Positions 1 through 6,680 of a stretch of DNA of 24,593 bases are shown in pieces (within the stretch, counting starts at the first letter, position 1; every line of letters starts with the position of its first letter). The stretch comes from Gammaproteobacteria bacterium UBA2965 (lineage in GTDB: Bacteria > Pseudomonadota > Gammaproteobacteria > Pseudomonadales > Azotimanducaceae), in assembly GCA_002348385.1 (NCBI GenBank), contig DEBD01000040.1, positions 1 through 24,593 of the forward strand, read 5' to 3'. Both the position numbers and the translations under genes were made by a program. The notes under the pieces were generated by a model, which was not told the origin of the DNA, made no database searches, and saw only the letters and a list, made by a program, of their open reading frames with translations.

Positions 1-363
1 GGCCATCTTGGGCAGCCAGCGTTGCTTCTGTTCCTCGTTGCCGTAGTGGAGGATGTAGGGTGCGACGATGGTGCTGTGCACCTGGTTGCCCCAGCATCCC
101 AGCGAGGCCGCCACCTGCTCTTCCATGATGACGGTCTCGTGGCGGTAGTCTCCGCCACCACCACCGTATTCCGCGGGCATCTCGGCGCACAGCAATCCGG
201 CTTCCCCCGCCTTGTACCAGGCGTCGCGGTCCACCTCGCCCTGCTCGATCCAACGCTCACGCAGAGGGACGAACTGATCACCGAAGAACCGGCCTGCTGC
301 ATCTTTGAGAATGCGCAGCTCATCGTCGGCAAGCCACGGAGATTGGTAGTTTTCGTACAGCAC
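1..363 (-). CDS. acyl-CoA dehydrogenase, N-terminal 121 residues (cut by window edge)
   Basis: This is the start of a flavin-dependent acyl-CoA dehydrogenase, which introduces the alpha-beta double bond in acyl-CoA. Only the N-terminal helical domain is present; the reading frame runs off the left edge. Reading from a GTG start, visible family signatures include EAGLLCAEMPAEYGGGGGD, followed by EEQVAASLGCWGNQVHS and a segment ending near NEEQKQRWLPKMA, typical of the first domain of FadE-like enzymes. The GTG start at 361-363 is chosen because an AGGA ribosome site lies about nine bases upstream and no other in-frame start is near. It follows the SMP-30 gene on the same strand after 46 bases, so the two are probably cotranscribed. 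A run of five Gly codons (151-165) sits where relatives usually have two or three. The substrate cannot be told. Confidence 0.9.
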   Translation of the reverse strand, partial: MLYENYQSPWLADDELRILKDAAGRFFGDQFVPLRERWIEQGEVDRDAWYKAGEAGLLCAEMPAEYGGGGGDYRHETVIMEEQVAASLGCWGNQVHSTIVAPYILHYGNEEQKQRWLPKMA

Positions 364-409
364 GTCAGCCGTTCCTATTTTGTTTGATGCGAATGCCGCT
401 GATCCGGTT

Positions 410-1252
410 TTAGGGCAAGCCTGCCCGGGGAAAGGGCGCGGTGGTGAACTCGATTCTGCCCGAGCGTTCTTTGCGGCAGCGCTCAGGGTCCGACGAGCCC
501 GCGGTGAGCACGAACAGGGTGCTCTCGTCCGGTCCGCCGAGCATGCACGCAAAGGCACCCTGCTGCAGGATGACCCGGTGCGTGACCGCACCGCCTTCGG
601 TGACGCGCGCGCACTCGTTGGTGCTAGGCGACGCCACCCAGATACCGCCGTCGCTGTCCAGACAGATCCCATCCGGTACGGCGCCGTCTGGCAGATCAGC
701 CCATGTGCGTCGGTTGCTCAGGTCGCCATTGGCGGCGATGTCGAACGCGGTCAGGCGGCCACCCCAGGATTCGCCTACGATCAACGTGTTTCCGTCGGGC
801 GTGATCACGGTTCCGTTTGGAAAGGCCAGTTCGTCGGCCACCACGCGCGCCGCGCCATTCGGCTCCACGCAGACGAGTTCTGCCTGCTTTGGTGCTGCGT
901 TGGCGTGCAGGTCGAATCCGAAGTTGCCGACGTATGCTCGACCGTCCCTATCAACCACCATGTCGTTGCAGTCGAAGCTTGCCAGCTTGGAGAGATCCGC
1001 GTGCGTATGCAGGGTGCTGCCGTCCCAGCGCAGCAGGCGCCTGTCGGTCATGGACACCACCAACAGGTCGCCGTTCGGCAGCCAGCCCAATCCTGACGGG
1101 CGGTTCGGAACCTCGGTCACGACGTCGCGCGTTCCCTGGATGGTAAAGCGCAGCACCGCGTGGGCGTGCATGTCCGATACCCAGAGGGCATCGTCGTGCC
1201 ACCTTGGCCCCTCACCGAAACAGAGACCGGTAGCCAGCGTGTCTGTGGCCAT
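410..1252 (-). CDS. SMP-30/gluconolactonase/LRE family protein
   Basis: This 280-residue protein belongs to the SMP-30/gluconolactonase beta-propeller family, metal-dependent lactonases and related hydrolases. Family marks are the N-terminal LCFGEGPRWHDDALWVSDMH (metal ligand Glu near residue 14), SFDCNDMVVDRDGRAYVGN, FPNGTVITPDGNTL (metal ligand Asn near 147) and VPDGICLDSDGGIWVA (metal ligand Asp near 194), so the metal site looks intact. The open frame extends to 1438, but the homologous part begins only a few residues after the ATG at 1250-1252. The upstream part reads as noise and crosses the next gene's leader, so I use this ATG although its ribosome site is weak. It precedes an acyl-CoA dehydrogenase on the same strand. 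No secretion signal is seen, so it is likely cytoplasmic. The substrate is unknown; a lactone is only a family-based guess. Confidence 0.9.
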   Translation of the reverse strand: MATDTLATGLCFGEGPRWHDDALWVSDMHAHAVLRFTIQGTRDVVTEVPNRPSGLGWLPNGDLLVVSMTDRRLLRWDGSTLHTHADLSKLASFDCNDMVVDRDGRAYVGNFGFDLHANAAPKQAELVCVEPNGAARVVADELAFPNGTVITPDGNTLIVGESWGGRLTAFDIAANGDLSNRRTWADLPDGAVPDGICLDSDGGIWVASPSTNECARVTEGGAVTHRVILQQGAFACMLGGPDESTLFVLTAGSSDPERCRKERSGRIEFTTAPFPRAGLP

Positions 1253-1398
1253 GAGCTCGCCGAAATCAAGCGTCGCGGCTAGCTTAGCATGGGGTTCGGG
1301 GTCGGTTGGCCGTTCGCGGGTTTTTCGGTAGGCTCTAGATGTCCCAAGCTGCGCATCTTGGTCTACGTAGTGTCGCGCGGTGCAAAAACTATACGCGC

Positions 1399-1417
1399 TC
1401 CCGGGCGGGACCCGGGA
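1399..1417 (+). promoter_or_regulatory. GC-rich hairpin in the leader of the repeat lipoprotein gene
   Basis: TCCCGGG (1399-1405) and CCCGGGA (1411-1417) form a perfect 7-bp stem around a 5-base loop. It lies about 10 bases before the AGGAG ribosome site (around 1430) of the lipoprotein gene, inside the 188-bp divergent gap with the SMP-30 gene. It could be a leader stem that stabilises or regulates the message, or part of an operator. No T-run follows, so it is not a normal terminator. The function is unproven. Confidence 0.4.
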
Positions 1418-1440
1418 ATGAGGGAACACAGGAGACATAC

Positions 1441-1776
1441 ATGAAATTGAGCAGAGACTTGCTGGCCGCCATGCTGGCGTTGGGCCTTGTTATTGGGCTA
1501 GGGGGCTGTGAGCAGGCCAGCGAAACCGCTGATTCTGCCGTGGACGCGGCTGCTGAAGCGGCTGCCGATGCGGGTGACTGGGCCGAAGAGGCCGCTGATG
1601 CCGCCGGTGACGCCATTGAGGATGCAGGGGCTGCAATAGAGGAAGCAGCCGAGGATGCGGGCGAATGGGCCGAAGAGGCCGCTGATGCCGCGGGCGACGC
1701 CATGGAGGACGCAGGGGCTGCGCTAGAAGAAGCAGCCGAGGATGCGGGCGACTCCATGCCCAGCATGCCTAACTAG
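1441..1776 (+). CDS. small Ala/Glu/Asp-rich repeat lipoprotein
   Basis: This 111-residue protein has a classic lipoprotein signal: MKLSRDLLAAMLALGLVIG followed by the lipobox LGGC, with the acylated Cys at residue 23. The mature part is almost entirely Ala, Glu, Asp and Gly in a repeating pattern (DAGDWAEEAADAAGDA and so on), with a 29-residue period seen in two full copies and the start of a third. It ends SMPSMPN. The composition predicts a highly acidic alpha-helical or coiled-coil rod anchored to the outer or inner membrane. Residue 2 after the Cys is Gln, not Asp, so outer-membrane sorting is expected. The ATG at 1441 is fixed by the signal peptide and an AGGAG ribosome site; a longer frame from 1339 has no such support. 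I do not recognise a named family; Lpp-like or LEA-like structural roles are only analogies. Confidence 0.85.
   Translation: MKLSRDLLAAMLALGLVIGLGGCEQASETADSAVDAAAEAAADAGDWAEEAADAAGDAIEDAGAAIEEAAEDAGEWAEEAADAAGDAMEDAGAALEEAAEDAGDSMPSMPN
1567..1740 (+). repeat. 87-bp tandem repeat, two full copies
   Basis: Two copies of an 87-bp unit (1567-1653 and 1654-1740) lie head to tail, each encoding 29 residues beginning DAGDW or DAGEW and ending EEAAE. A third partial copy begins at 1741. The period is exact and in frame. Differences between copies are mostly silent or conservative (Asp/Glu, Ile/Met, Ile/Leu), which suggests duplication followed by selection on the protein. Confidence 0.9.
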
Positions 1777-1972
1777 CATGTGCTGGCGCTGCGCAATCGC
1801 GCCGCGCCACCGTCCCGCTTCGCTCTCTTCGACAAGCTTGCCGTACGGTACGCTTGCATGGCCTGCTATCGAGTGTGGGTGGTGAAAGTACCCCTCCGCA
1901 GTGCTTGACTCAGTTTGGTGTCTGCGACGCCACGCGCCGCAGGGCTGCACCTTATCTTGTCTTGGTATTTCA

Positions 1973-2002
1973 TTGGCTCGGACCCCGGCCGAGGGGTAGT
2001 AT
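1973..2002 (+). promoter_or_regulatory. possible sigma-70 promoter for the thiolase gene
   Basis: TTGGCT at 1973-1978 and TAGTAT at 1997-2002 are separated by 18 bases and lie 32 bases before the thiolase start codon. Each box matches four of six consensus positions. This is a prediction by eye; the rest of the 257-bp gap after the lipoprotein gene shows no gene. Confidence 0.3.
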
Positions 2003-2033
2003 CTCTTGCGTTAGGGACCAATTGGGGAAACAC

Positions 2034-3218
2034 ATGAAAGACGTAGTCATCGTCGACAGCGTTCGCACTGGGCTCGCTAAATCTTTTCGCGGCAGCTTCA
2101 ATCTCACCCGTTCGGACGACATGCTGGCGCATTGCATCGACGCATTGCTTGAGCGCAATTCGTCGGTGGCGCCCGACGAGATCGAAGACGTGGTGGTGGG
2201 CGCCGCCAGTCACGTGGGCGAGCAGGATGGCAACCTGGCGCGTCTGGCGGTAGTCCTCTCCAAGCTGCCCGTTACCACGGCCGCAATGACCATCAATCGG
2301 TTCTGTTCTTCCGGGCTGCAGTCCATCGCGCTGGCCGCCAATCAGATCGCTTCCGGCCAGACCCAGGTGGCCATTGCCGGTGGGGTTGATTCCATCTCCA
2401 TGCGCACCCGCCAGAAGCCGGGCGAGGCGCAGCAGAACCCCCGCCTGCTGGAAGAAAAACCGGACATTTTTATGGCCATGGGCAACACCGCAGAGGTGGT
2501 GGCACGCCGCTATCAGGTTACCCGTGAAGCCCAGGACGAGTACGGTCTGCAGAGCCAGCAACGCTATGCGGCGGCAGTGGAGGCCGGGTATGTGGCCGAA
2601 GAGATCGTGCCCATGACCGCGACCATGCTTAAGGTAGACAAGGAGACCGGTGACGAGAGCCGGGTAGATGTGTTGGTGGAACGCGACGAGTGTAATCGTC
2701 CTACCACAACCTTGGAGGGGCTGGCCGGATTGCCACCTGCTTTCGAGGAAGATGGCACCGTCACGGCGGGGAATGCCAGTCAGCTCTCCGACGGGGCCTC
2801 CATGACGCTGCTCATGAGCGCGGAACGTGCCGGGCAGTTGGGCCTGCAGCCCCTGGGCGTATATCGGGGGTTCGCCGTTGCTGGCTGCGAGCCTGACGAG
2901 ATGGGCATCGGGCCGGTATTTGCCATTCCCAGATTGCTCGCCAATGCGGGGCTCAGTCAGAGCGACGTAGATCTGTGGGAGCTCAACGAAGCGTTTGCCT
3001 CCCAGTGCGTGTATTGCCGGGATGCGCTGGATATTGACAATGAAATTTACAATGTAAATGGCGGCTCCATTGCCATCGGCCACCCCTTTGGGATGACGGG
3101 CTCTCGTATGACAGGGGCCATATTGCGTGAGCTAAAGCGACGTAATGACCGATACGGGGTTGTAACCATGTGTATCGGTGGTGGTCAGGGGGCTGCAGGG
3201 CTGTTCGAGGTGGCGTAA
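2034..3218 (+). CDS. acetyl-CoA C-acyltransferase (thiolase)
   Basis: This 394-residue protein is a full-length thiolase, which cleaves 3-ketoacyl-CoA with CoA at the end of beta-oxidation or runs the reverse condensation. All catalytic elements are visible: the acyl-accepting Cys91 in NRFCSSGLQSIALAANQI, the NEAFASQ loop (318-324), His350 in NGGSIAIGHPFGMTGSR, and Cys380 in CIGGGQGAAG. The frame is open from 1854, but the family N-terminus (MKDVVIVDSVRTGLAKSFRG) begins at the ATG at 2034, with GGGGAA as a modest ribosome site. It stands alone, without a neighbouring FadB-type partner, so it probably serves as one of several degradative thiolases. The length and motifs fit FadA/AtoB/PaaJ-like enzymes; chain-length preference cannot be read. 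Confidence 0.95.
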   Translation: MKDVVIVDSVRTGLAKSFRGSFNLTRSDDMLAHCIDALLERNSSVAPDEIEDVVVGAASHVGEQDGNLARLAVVLSKLPVTTAAMTINRFCSSGLQSIALAANQIASGQTQVAIAGGVDSISMRTRQKPGEAQQNPRLLEEKPDIFMAMGNTAEVVARRYQVTREAQDEYGLQSQQRYAAAVEAGYVAEEIVPMTATMLKVDKETGDESRVDVLVERDECNRPTTTLEGLAGLPPAFEEDGTVTAGNASQLSDGASMTLLMSAERAGQLGLQPLGVYRGFAVAGCEPDEMGIGPVFAIPRLLANAGLSQSDVDLWELNEAFASQCVYCRDALDIDNEIYNVNGGSIAIGHPFGMTGSRMTGAILRELKRRNDRYGVVTMCIGGGQGAAGLFEVA

Positions 3219-3390
3219 GGCATAGTGCCCCTTTTGCCCCGGTTGGAGTTACAATTTGATACTCGCCCGAAATGGCGTGGAAACACCGGGCGTAGACAAT
3301 GTTCGGCGCTGTTCTGCCACCCAGAGGAGTGGTCTGTGGTAGGCCAGCGGAACTGATGAGGACATTTAGGCACTAATCACAAGGTGTGGT

Positions 3391-3404
3391 GAGGTACAGC
3401 CATT
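3391..3404 (+). promoter_or_regulatory. ribosome site GAGGT followed by probable ATT start codon
   Basis: GAGGT at 3391-3395 is followed after six bases by ATT at 3402-3404. An in-frame TGA at 3390-3392 bars any start further upstream. The only other in-frame candidate is a TTG at 3426, which has no ribosome site and would remove the charged start of the signal peptide. The site therefore decides the start of the downstream gene in favour of ATT, or shows an ATG-to-ATT substitution. Confidence 0.6.
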
Positions 3405-3863
3405 AAGTCGCTAGCCTGTTTTGTCTTGTTGGCGGGGGTTGCCCTAGGCGCCCCGAGCGCGCTTGCTGCCGAGGTAGACGCTTCGGTTCAGGCCGCTGCC
3501 GCGAAGTCGTTCTCCGGGTTGTCCGACCAGGAGCTCACGGCGCTGTTGGCCAACGAATTGGATGGTATGGATGCAGCCCATCAGCGCGCGCTGTTCACCG
3601 AGGTGAAAATGCGCATGGCGCGTCACAACGGCCAGGGCCGTTCTATCCGCCTTCAGACGCAACGCACGTACGGCAAGCGTGTCATCAGAAAGCGTGATGG
3701 TGCCGTGGTGCGCATACAAACCCAGGTGATACGTGTCAGGCCAACACCCGGCGGCTCCCAGTCCTATGGGGTTGGCTTTGAGGAGCGCGCCAAAGACGCC
3801 GAGCCAGAAGCCTCCGACGCGCCTGCCCCGCCGGTGCGGATCGTCAACGACCCGTCTCCTTGA
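3402..3863 (+). CDS. putative secreted protein upstream of ompR, probable ATT start
   Basis: I do not recognise a named family for this 153-residue protein. Read from the ATT at 3402 it begins (M)KSLACFVLLAGVALGA and ends its signal at ALA-AE, a textbook Sec signal peptide with Lys in the n-region, a hydrophobic core and an AxA cleavage site near residue 24. The mature part has a helical stretch (SFSGLSDQELTALLANEL), a basic segment rich in Arg, Lys and Gln (residues about 70-105, RSIRLQTQRTYGKRVIRKR), and a Pro/Ala/Glu-rich tail. Its stop overlaps the TTG start of ompR by four bases (TTGA), so it is translationally coupled to the two-component system. A periplasmic location next to envZ suggests an accessory input or stress protein, but that is inference. 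Confidence 0.75.
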   Translation: MKSLACFVLLAGVALGAPSALAAEVDASVQAAAAKSFSGLSDQELTALLANELDGMDAAHQRALFTEVKMRMARHNGQGRSIRLQTQRTYGKRVIRKRDGAVVRIQTQVIRVRPTPGGSQSYGVGFEERAKDAEPEASDAPAPPVRIVNDPSP

Positions 3864-4582
3864 GCCGAAACGCTGTGGATGTCGAGAGCGCCAAACTGCT
3901 GGTGGTCGACGACGACCCTGAAATTCGTGAGCTTGCCCAAGCCTACCTGTCGAGGCAGGGTTTTGTGGTGGATTGCGTGGACAGCGGCGAGAGCATGGAA
4001 GCCTATCTCGCCGAGCACACCGCTGATCTGATCATCCTCGATCTCATGCTACCTGGAGAGCATGGACTGGATCTGGCCAGGCGCCTCAAGCAGGACAGCG
4101 ATATTCCCATCATCATTGTCTCCGCCCAGGGTGAAGACATCGATCGGATTGTGGGCCTTGAGGTGGGTGCCGACGATTACCTACCCAAGCCCTTCAATCC
4201 ACGCGAGCTGCTCGCCCGCGTGCGCGCCGTGCTCCGACGTGCCCAACGGGGGAGCCAGTCTTTGGATGAAAGCCATCTACACTTTGGCGAGTTCGCGCTG
4301 GACTTGGCGTCTCATCGCCTCACCAAGGGCGACGCCCACGTGCCACTGACCTCTGGTGAGTTCGATCTGCTGGCCATTCTGGCGGCGCACCCGAACAAAG
4401 TGCTGGACCGCGACCGGATTCTGGACCTGCTCACCGGTGCGGAGCGTTCGCCGTTCGACCGCAGTATCGATGTGCGGGTGACTCGCCTGCGTGGCAAGAT
4501 CGAGCCGGATCCATCGGTTCCGGTCTACATCAAGACCGTGTGGGGCAAGGGCTACATGTTCTGCCCCGACGGCGATGGCTGA
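3860..4582 (+). CDS. ompR: OmpR-family response regulator
   Basis: This 240-residue DNA-binding response regulator closely resembles OmpR. The receiver domain (about 11-125) has the acidic pocket in LLVVDDDPE, phospho-acceptor Asp61 in LIILDLMLPGEHGL, Ser88 and Lys110 in GADDYLPKPFNPRELLARV. The C-terminal winged helix (about 140-237) carries PLTSGEFDLLAIL, RSIDVRVTRLRGKIE and YIKTVWGKGYMF, all typical of OmpR. It starts with TTG at 3860, overlapping the stop of the preceding secreted-protein gene as TTGA; a GTG at 3875 is a possible alternative. The envZ start follows three bases after its stop. In relatives OmpR controls porin and osmotic or acid-stress genes; its targets here cannot be seen. 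The symbol rests on sequence likeness and the envZ neighbour. Confidence 0.93.
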   Translation: MSRNAVDVESAKLLVVDDDPEIRELAQAYLSRQGFVVDCVDSGESMEAYLAEHTADLIILDLMLPGEHGLDLARRLKQDSDIPIIIVSAQGEDIDRIVGLEVGADDYLPKPFNPRELLARVRAVLRRAQRGSQSLDESHLHFGEFALDLASHRLTKGDAHVPLTSGEFDLLAILAAHPNKVLDRDRILDLLTGAERSPFDRSIDVRVTRLRGKIEPDPSVPVYIKTVWGKGYMFCPDGDG

Positions 4583-4585
4583 CCC

Positions 4586-5845
4586 GTGTGGGCTCCCACC
4601 TCACTTTTAGCCAGGACCAACTTCACGCTTGCGGTGAGTTCCCTGCTGATCGCCACCGTGTCGATTCTGGCCCTCAACTACTTTGTTATCGACCCCATCG
4701 CGGAAACGTCGGCAGATGACGAAGCCGCGTTGCTGGTGCTGTCCGCCCAGACCTGGGTGGAGCTGCCGCCCGAAGCCCGTCCGTATTTCGAGCTGGAGCT
4801 GGCCCAGAACCACGACCTGATCGTTGGCGCCGAGGTGCGCGAACGGCCCGCGTCTGAGCTGGAGCAGCCGTATATCGACCTGCTGGAGGAAAAGCTTAGT
4901 CAGCGGTTGCAGGAGCCGGTGTCGCTGCTGGAAGGAGACGACCTGGTCTGGGTAAACGTGCCTATGGGCGGGCACCTGCTGCAGATAGGGTTCTCGCCGG
5001 CCCGCCGCGACATTCAGCCCCTCTACGTGGCCATCATCATCATCGGGTTGGGTGCCGGGATTGTGTTTGCCACCTCGCTGCTCATCGTGCAACGGGTCAC
5101 CCGCCCGCTGGTGGAGGTGGCCGAGCGGGCGGAGACTTTCCGGGGAGGCGAGGATTTTGAGTCGTTGCCCGAGCGGGGGCCTCGGGAGTTGGTGTCTCTG
5201 GCGCGCAACTTCAACACCATGGCGCGGGAGATCGCCACGTTGTTGTCTAACCGAACCACGCTGCTGGCGGGTATCTCGCATGATCTGAGAACGCCGCTGA
5301 CGCGCATGCGGCTGGCGCTAGAGTTGCTGCCAGACGATGTGGATGCCGATTTGGTTGCGCGAATCGAGCGCAATCTGGTCGCCATGGAAGAACTGATCAA
5401 CGATGCGTTGCGATTTGCCAGAGGGACCACCGAGGTGCCCCAGGAGGTCGAGCTGAGATCTTTCGTTGCCGACGTGGTGGGGAGTTTCGATCCCGAGATT
5501 CCGTTCGACGGCCAAGGCCCCGAAGCTCGGCACTGGGTGGCGCCGGGAGCGCTGCAGCGGGTTCTGGTCAACCTGGTCAGCAACGGGCTGCAACATGGTG
5601 ACTCAGTGCGTGTGCACTTGCAGGGCCGGGACGTTCACATTCTCGACAGCGGTCCGGGCATTCCGCCCGAGCACCGGGAGCAGGTGTTTCAGCCTTTTTA
5701 TCGCCTGGACAGCGCCCGCCGGGCAGCCACGGGCGGCAGCGGGCTCGGGCTGGCCATCGTTCAGCAGTTGTGTCAGGCCCACGGCTGGCGGGTGGAAATT
5801 GACGACGGGCCCGGTGGGGGAACGGACGTCTGCCTCAGCCTATGA
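4586..5845 (+). CDS. envZ: EnvZ-type sensor histidine kinase
   Basis: This 419-residue inner-membrane sensor kinase phosphorylates OmpR. Two membrane helices (about 12-34 and 147-168) flank a periplasmic region of about 110 residues, followed by HAMP (about 169-221). The H-box has His232 in LLAGISHDLRTPLTRMRLAL, nearly identical in pattern to EnvZ. The ATPase domain shows the N-box Asn333 (NLVSNGLQHG), G1 box DSGPGIP (354-360), F-box FQPFYRLD and G2 box GGSGLGLAI. All catalytic parts are intact. The GTG at 4586, three bases after ompR, is the only sensible start ahead of the first membrane helix. The three-gene order secreted protein, ompR, envZ suggests one transcript. The signal sensed is not readable from the sequence. 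Confidence 0.93.
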   Translation: MWAPTSLLARTNFTLAVSSLLIATVSILALNYFVIDPIAETSADDEAALLVLSAQTWVELPPEARPYFELELAQNHDLIVGAEVRERPASELEQPYIDLLEEKLSQRLQEPVSLLEGDDLVWVNVPMGGHLLQIGFSPARRDIQPLYVAIIIIGLGAGIVFATSLLIVQRVTRPLVEVAERAETFRGGEDFESLPERGPRELVSLARNFNTMAREIATLLSNRTTLLAGISHDLRTPLTRMRLALELLPDDVDADLVARIERNLVAMEELINDALRFARGTTEVPQEVELRSFVADVVGSFDPEIPFDGQGPEARHWVAPGALQRVLVNLVSNGLQHGDSVRVHLQGRDVHILDSGPGIPPEHREQVFQPFYRLDSARRAATGGSGLGLAIVQQLCQAHGWRVEIDDGPGGGTDVCLSL

Positions 5846-5876
5846 AGTTTGGACAGTGATACAAATTGTCACAAAC

Positions 5877-6251
5877 TCAGGCGGTGCGGAAATTGTGCTG
5901 AAACAGCTTTAGGCCATATTTGATACCGAAGCACAAAGTATGGCTTCCCCAATAATGGGCTGGGCGAGAAAGGTCGAAAAGCCAACCCCGCCAGAAGGCC
6001 CGGAAATTGAGGCAATCTCTATCCCCTTGAGGCCTTGATCGTAAGGTCGTTTGAACCGCCAGCTTCCTCTCCAGGCTGGCGGTTTCTTTTTTCTGGCTTG
6101 CCAGGCCCCTACTCGTGTAGCTGAATGTCCGTATGCGGAACCGAATGGACATGCCTTCCTGGGCGAAGGTGAGCTTCACTTTCTCCGTCTCGTCGAAATA
6201 CAGGCTCCAGTAGTTGGCGGCGTTATCAACGCGATCGTCTGGGTTTTCCAT
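5877..6251 (-). other. uncertain minus-strand frame, possible gene remnant
   Basis: A 124-codon frame starts at an ATG at 6249-6251. Its first 45 codons look coding-like (high GC at third positions, and a plausible peptide such as AANYWSLYFDETEKVKLTF), but the later half loses this bias and runs through a strong plus-strand terminator. There is no clear ribosome site. It may be the 5' remnant of a disrupted gene or chance. I recognise no family. Confidence 0.2.
6054..6092 (+). terminator. strong Rho-independent terminator
   Basis: AACCGCCAGC (6054-6063) pairs perfectly over 10 bp with GCTGGCGGTT (6075-6084), leaving an 11-base loop, and is followed by TCTTTTTT (6085-6092). It is the clearest intrinsic terminator in the window. 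It ends plus-strand transcription either of the ompR-envZ operon about 210 bases after envZ or of a small RNA encoded in that gap. Confidence 0.88.
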
Positions 6252-6423
6252 GCCGGCGCTGCTGGCGCCCTGCGTCGTTGTTTTCCGTCATGCCCCGGCG
6301 AGAGGCGGTTTTACTTGGATTTGTTGCCGAATGGGTAATGCCCGCCGGTGTTGGGTAAAATGGTCGGGCAGGGGTGCCGCTGAAGTCGCCTGGGGCGCCC
6401 AGGAAAGCTAGACAGGAAATGTT

Positions 6424-6666
6424 ATGACCGTGAGAGGCAAGATTGCCGCCATGCGGCGCGCGGACAGCAGAGTGAGCCCCGTTCTCGCAACCTTTCGCGA
6501 TCACTTGTTGTTCCTCAAACACAATCTCAACGCGCAAGCGGTGGCTGCCTTGAAGTCCGAGCTTGGCTCTATGGAGGCGGACGTGGCTGGTTTGACCCAG
6601 GAGATGGAAGTATCCATCGCCCGTTCCCAGACAACCATTGACGACATGCAGTTGGTGAGCGGCTAA
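6424..6666 (+). CDS. short protein matching the C-terminal end of DUF2959
   Basis: This 80-residue protein matches, from memory of the family, the last third of DUF2959 proteins, which are usually about 210-220 residues with an N-terminal lipoprotein signal. The matching part is RADSRVSPVLATFRDHLLFL followed by KHNLNAQAVAALKSELGSME, a helical coiled-coil-like segment. The lipobox and the long N-terminal coiled coil are missing and are not found upstream in any frame. Yet the gene has its own ATG with an AGGA ribosome site seven bases before it, so it may be expressed as a mini-protein rather than being a dead fragment. It lies 14 bases before the AsmA-like gene. The function of DUF2959 is unknown to me. 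Without the signal, this version should be cytoplasmic. Confidence 0.7.
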   Translation: MTVRGKIAAMRRADSRVSPVLATFRDHLLFLKHNLNAQAVAALKSELGSMEADVAGLTQEMEVSIARSQTTIDDMQLVSG

Positions 6667-6680
6667 CAGAGGAGGCGACG

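Larger units (their letters stand above)
5846..6423 (+). other. long intergenic stretch with low coding signal, terminator and candidate structured RNA
   Basis: This 578-bp gap after envZ holds no gene I trust. The first 200 bases are clearly richer in A and T than the flanking genes. They contain an imperfect dyad (GTGA at 5856, TCAC at 5869) and a possible stem, GGCCTT and AAGGTC, around 6031-6050, just before a strong terminator at 6054-6092. GGGCTGGGCG near 5958 can pair imperfectly with CCGCCAGAAGGCCC near 5987. Together these could be a small RNA of about 150-200 bases or simply a long envZ 3' untranslated region. A minus-strand frame (5877-6251) crosses the whole area and is listed separately. 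Confidence 0.4.

Noticed and set aside
441..1331. Long plus-strand frames across the SMP-30 gene
   Set aside because: They are antisense to a gene with clear family motifs and encode Ser/Arg/Pro-rich sequence typical of shadow frames in GC-rich DNA.
1866..3083. 405-codon minus-strand frame over the thiolase gene
   Set aside because: Antisense to a complete thiolase, no family signature, composition typical of a shadow frame.
3219..3235. GGCA-TAG-TGCC plus CCTTTT after the thiolase gene
   Set aside because: A 4-bp stem with a 3-base loop is too weak for an intrinsic terminator.
3299..3376. 26-codon upstream frame before the ATT-start gene
   Set aside because: No ribosome site, no coding bias and no recognisable peptide; likely chance.
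5856..5872. GTGA...TCAC dyad after envZ as a CRP site
   Set aside because: Half-sites are nine bases apart, not the six needed for CRP, and it lies downstream of a gene rather than before one.
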